Shown here: positions 63,278-64,000 of the stretch, piece by piece
Layout of the letters: each line of letters starts with the position of its first letter
How positions within the stretch are numbered: position 1 is the stretch's first letter
Source of the DNA: Ascoidea rubescens DSM 1968
Taxonomy: Eukaryota; Ascomycota; Saccharomycetes; Ascoideales; Ascoideaceae
Assembly (NCBI RefSeq): GCF_001661345.1
Contig: NW_017962918.1
Location: 496,001 to 560,000, forward strand
Direction: 5' to 3'
DNA length: 64,000 bases
Program-made: the position numbers and the translations under genes
Notes under the pieces: generated by a model
Database searches by the model: none
Seen by the model: the letters and a program-made list of their open reading frames with translations, nothing else
Told to the model about the DNA's origin: nothing

Positions 63278-64000
63278 TTATAAGACTAAGTGGAATCCAA
63301 ATAAGGCACTAAGTATGATATAAGCAAAAGGGATGAGTGAGTAGAAAGAAATTGGAGCAAGGATGATAGCAGCCGAGTCGGATGAAGAGGCGGTGGAAGA
63401 AGAGGATGAAGAAGAGCCAGATTCTTCTTCGTCATCATCAGTGGCACTAGATGAAGATGCAGATCTGCTTGAAGAGGAAGCAGATGAGGAGTCTTCTAAG
63501 GAGTCCTCGTCACAAGCATTAAGAGTGTTGATTTCAATACCAAAACCTGAACCAGCACCATCTTCGATATATTTCTCAGCGTTGGCTGGGGTGTCAGGTA
63601 TATCATTATCAGATTCCCAAACGCCATCAACGACATCTGGACAGGTTTGGACAATTGTAGTATTTTTGTAGCCACCATTGCCCGATGGATCAGAGGTTTT
63701 GGCTAACATGGCCTTTAAGTTGTCGTAATCAGATAATTTTCTAACTTCAGTGTCACTAACGATTTCAACAATACCATAGTTGTTTGGTTCCATGGAATAT
63801 TCGTAGACTAAACCACCAGAGAAAACTGAGGACATGTCAGTCGAGTAAATAGATTCGATTTCGCTAAATGGTCTTTCATCGACAGTGTTGCAACCAAATT
63901 CGGATAAGAAAATTGGGATTGAGAAATTTGAGTACAAGTCGACTTTTTCGCTGTAACCGGAGACCCTGAAGGATGAATCACCACACCATGAATAATCGTT
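63278..64000 (-). CDS. GPI-anchored 1,3-beta-glucanosyltransferase, GAS family (3' part)
   Basis: The gene runs off the right edge; 240 C-terminal residues are visible. They start NDYSWCGDSSFRVSGYSEKVDLYSNFSIPIFLSEFGCN, where the Glu of SEFGCN is the GH72 nucleophile, and continue with SSVFSGGLVYEYSMEPNNYGIVEI. Gas enzymes elongate and branch cell-wall beta-1,3-glucan. After the barrel comes a Cys-containing segment (QTCPDVVDG...LNACDED) but no X8 cysteine-rich module, which suggests the Gas3/Gas5 type. A Ser/Asp/Glu-rich stretch leads to a hydrophobic end (FYSLIPFAYIILSALFGFHLVL), a typical GPI-attachment signal. The apparent Met at 63937 is a TTG codon inside the gene. Confidence 0.93.
   Translation of the reverse strand, partial: NDYSWCGDSSFRVSGYSEKVDLYSNFSIPIFLSEFGCNTVDERPFSEIESIYSTDMSSVFSGGLVYEYSMEPNNYGIVEIVSDTEVRKLSDYDNLKAMLAKTSDPSGNGGYKNTTIVQTCPDVVDGVWESDNDIPDTPANAEKYIEDGAGSGFGIEINTLNACDEDSLEDSSSASSSSRSASSSSATDDDEEESGSSSSSSSTASSSDSAAIILAPISFYSLIPFAYIILSALFGFHLVL

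Noticed and set aside
1-64000. Transposons, LTR elements or viral relics
   Set aside because: No transposase, reverse transcriptase, integrase or capsid-like coding and no long terminal repeats or target-site duplications were recognised by eye.

Overview
The window is nuclear DNA of a budding yeast (Saccharomycotina). Spacers are very AT-rich. Genes are mostly intronless and nearly every one has recognisable yeast family features (KAE1, AIM21, CDC7, MCT1, MCP1, FRA1, PMI40, NOP16, MCA1, DAL1, KAP104, BUD14, ETR1, SNF6, MGM101, a GAS-family gene). The two introns found are short (57 and 79 nt), lie close to the start codon and carry the yeast TACTAAC branch box. Asn, Gln, Asp and Ser repeats are abundant, even inside enzyme cores. 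In-frame CTG codons are almost absent from conserved genes (none found in DAL1 or PMI40, one each in CDC7 and MCA1, outside the conserved domains). This fits a lineage in which CUG is reassigned or ambiguous (CUG-Ser1, CUG-Ser2 such as Ascoidea/Saccharomycopsis, or CUG-Ala), but the window cannot settle which. A dynactin p25 subunit, a TRAF/RING protein and a dehydroshikimate dehydratase-like protein also set it apart from Saccharomyces cerevisiae.

Layout. 1-2151: the first codons of a leftward gene and a long spacer. 2152-7613: a RING/TRAF zinc-finger protein and a Gln/Asn-rich protein. 8316-15488: KAE1 diverges from AIM21 (with a 5' intron), followed by CDC7. 15548-18488: MCT1 and MCP1, divergent. 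19076-22987: a 74-residue cytochrome b5 and FRA1, convergent, with strong RNA-type hairpins between them. 22988-30348: a 7.4 kb stretch with no credible protein gene but an isolated GC-rich island. 30349-32478: a probable nuclear protein with a basic/Ala/Ser/Asn composition. 32479-36478: a 4 kb spacer. 36479-41745: a dehydratase-like TIM-barrel protein, a coiled-coil protein overlapping dynactin p25 tail to tail, and PMI40 with a 5' intron. 42020-50456: NOP16, an RRM poly(A)-binding-type protein, metacaspase MCA1 and allantoinase DAL1. 50457-64000: KAP104, BUD14, ETR1, SNF6, MGM101 and the 3' part of a GPI-anchored glucanosyltransferase.

The genes do not form one pathway. Some share a theme: MCT1 and ETR1 both act in mitochondrial type II fatty-acid synthesis; MCP1, MGM101 and the metal-linked FRA1 touch mitochondrial function; PMI40 and the GAS-family gene feed the cell wall; AIM21 and BUD14 act at cortical actin and polarity sites. 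Several promoters (CDC7, MCA1, PMI40/p25, BUD14, the 30.3 kb gene) sit in GC-rich islands within otherwise AT-rich spacers. No tRNA, rRNA, transposon or viral relic was recognised. Several published-style ORF starts here are non-ATG; the starts given below are in-frame ATGs that I located in the sequence.
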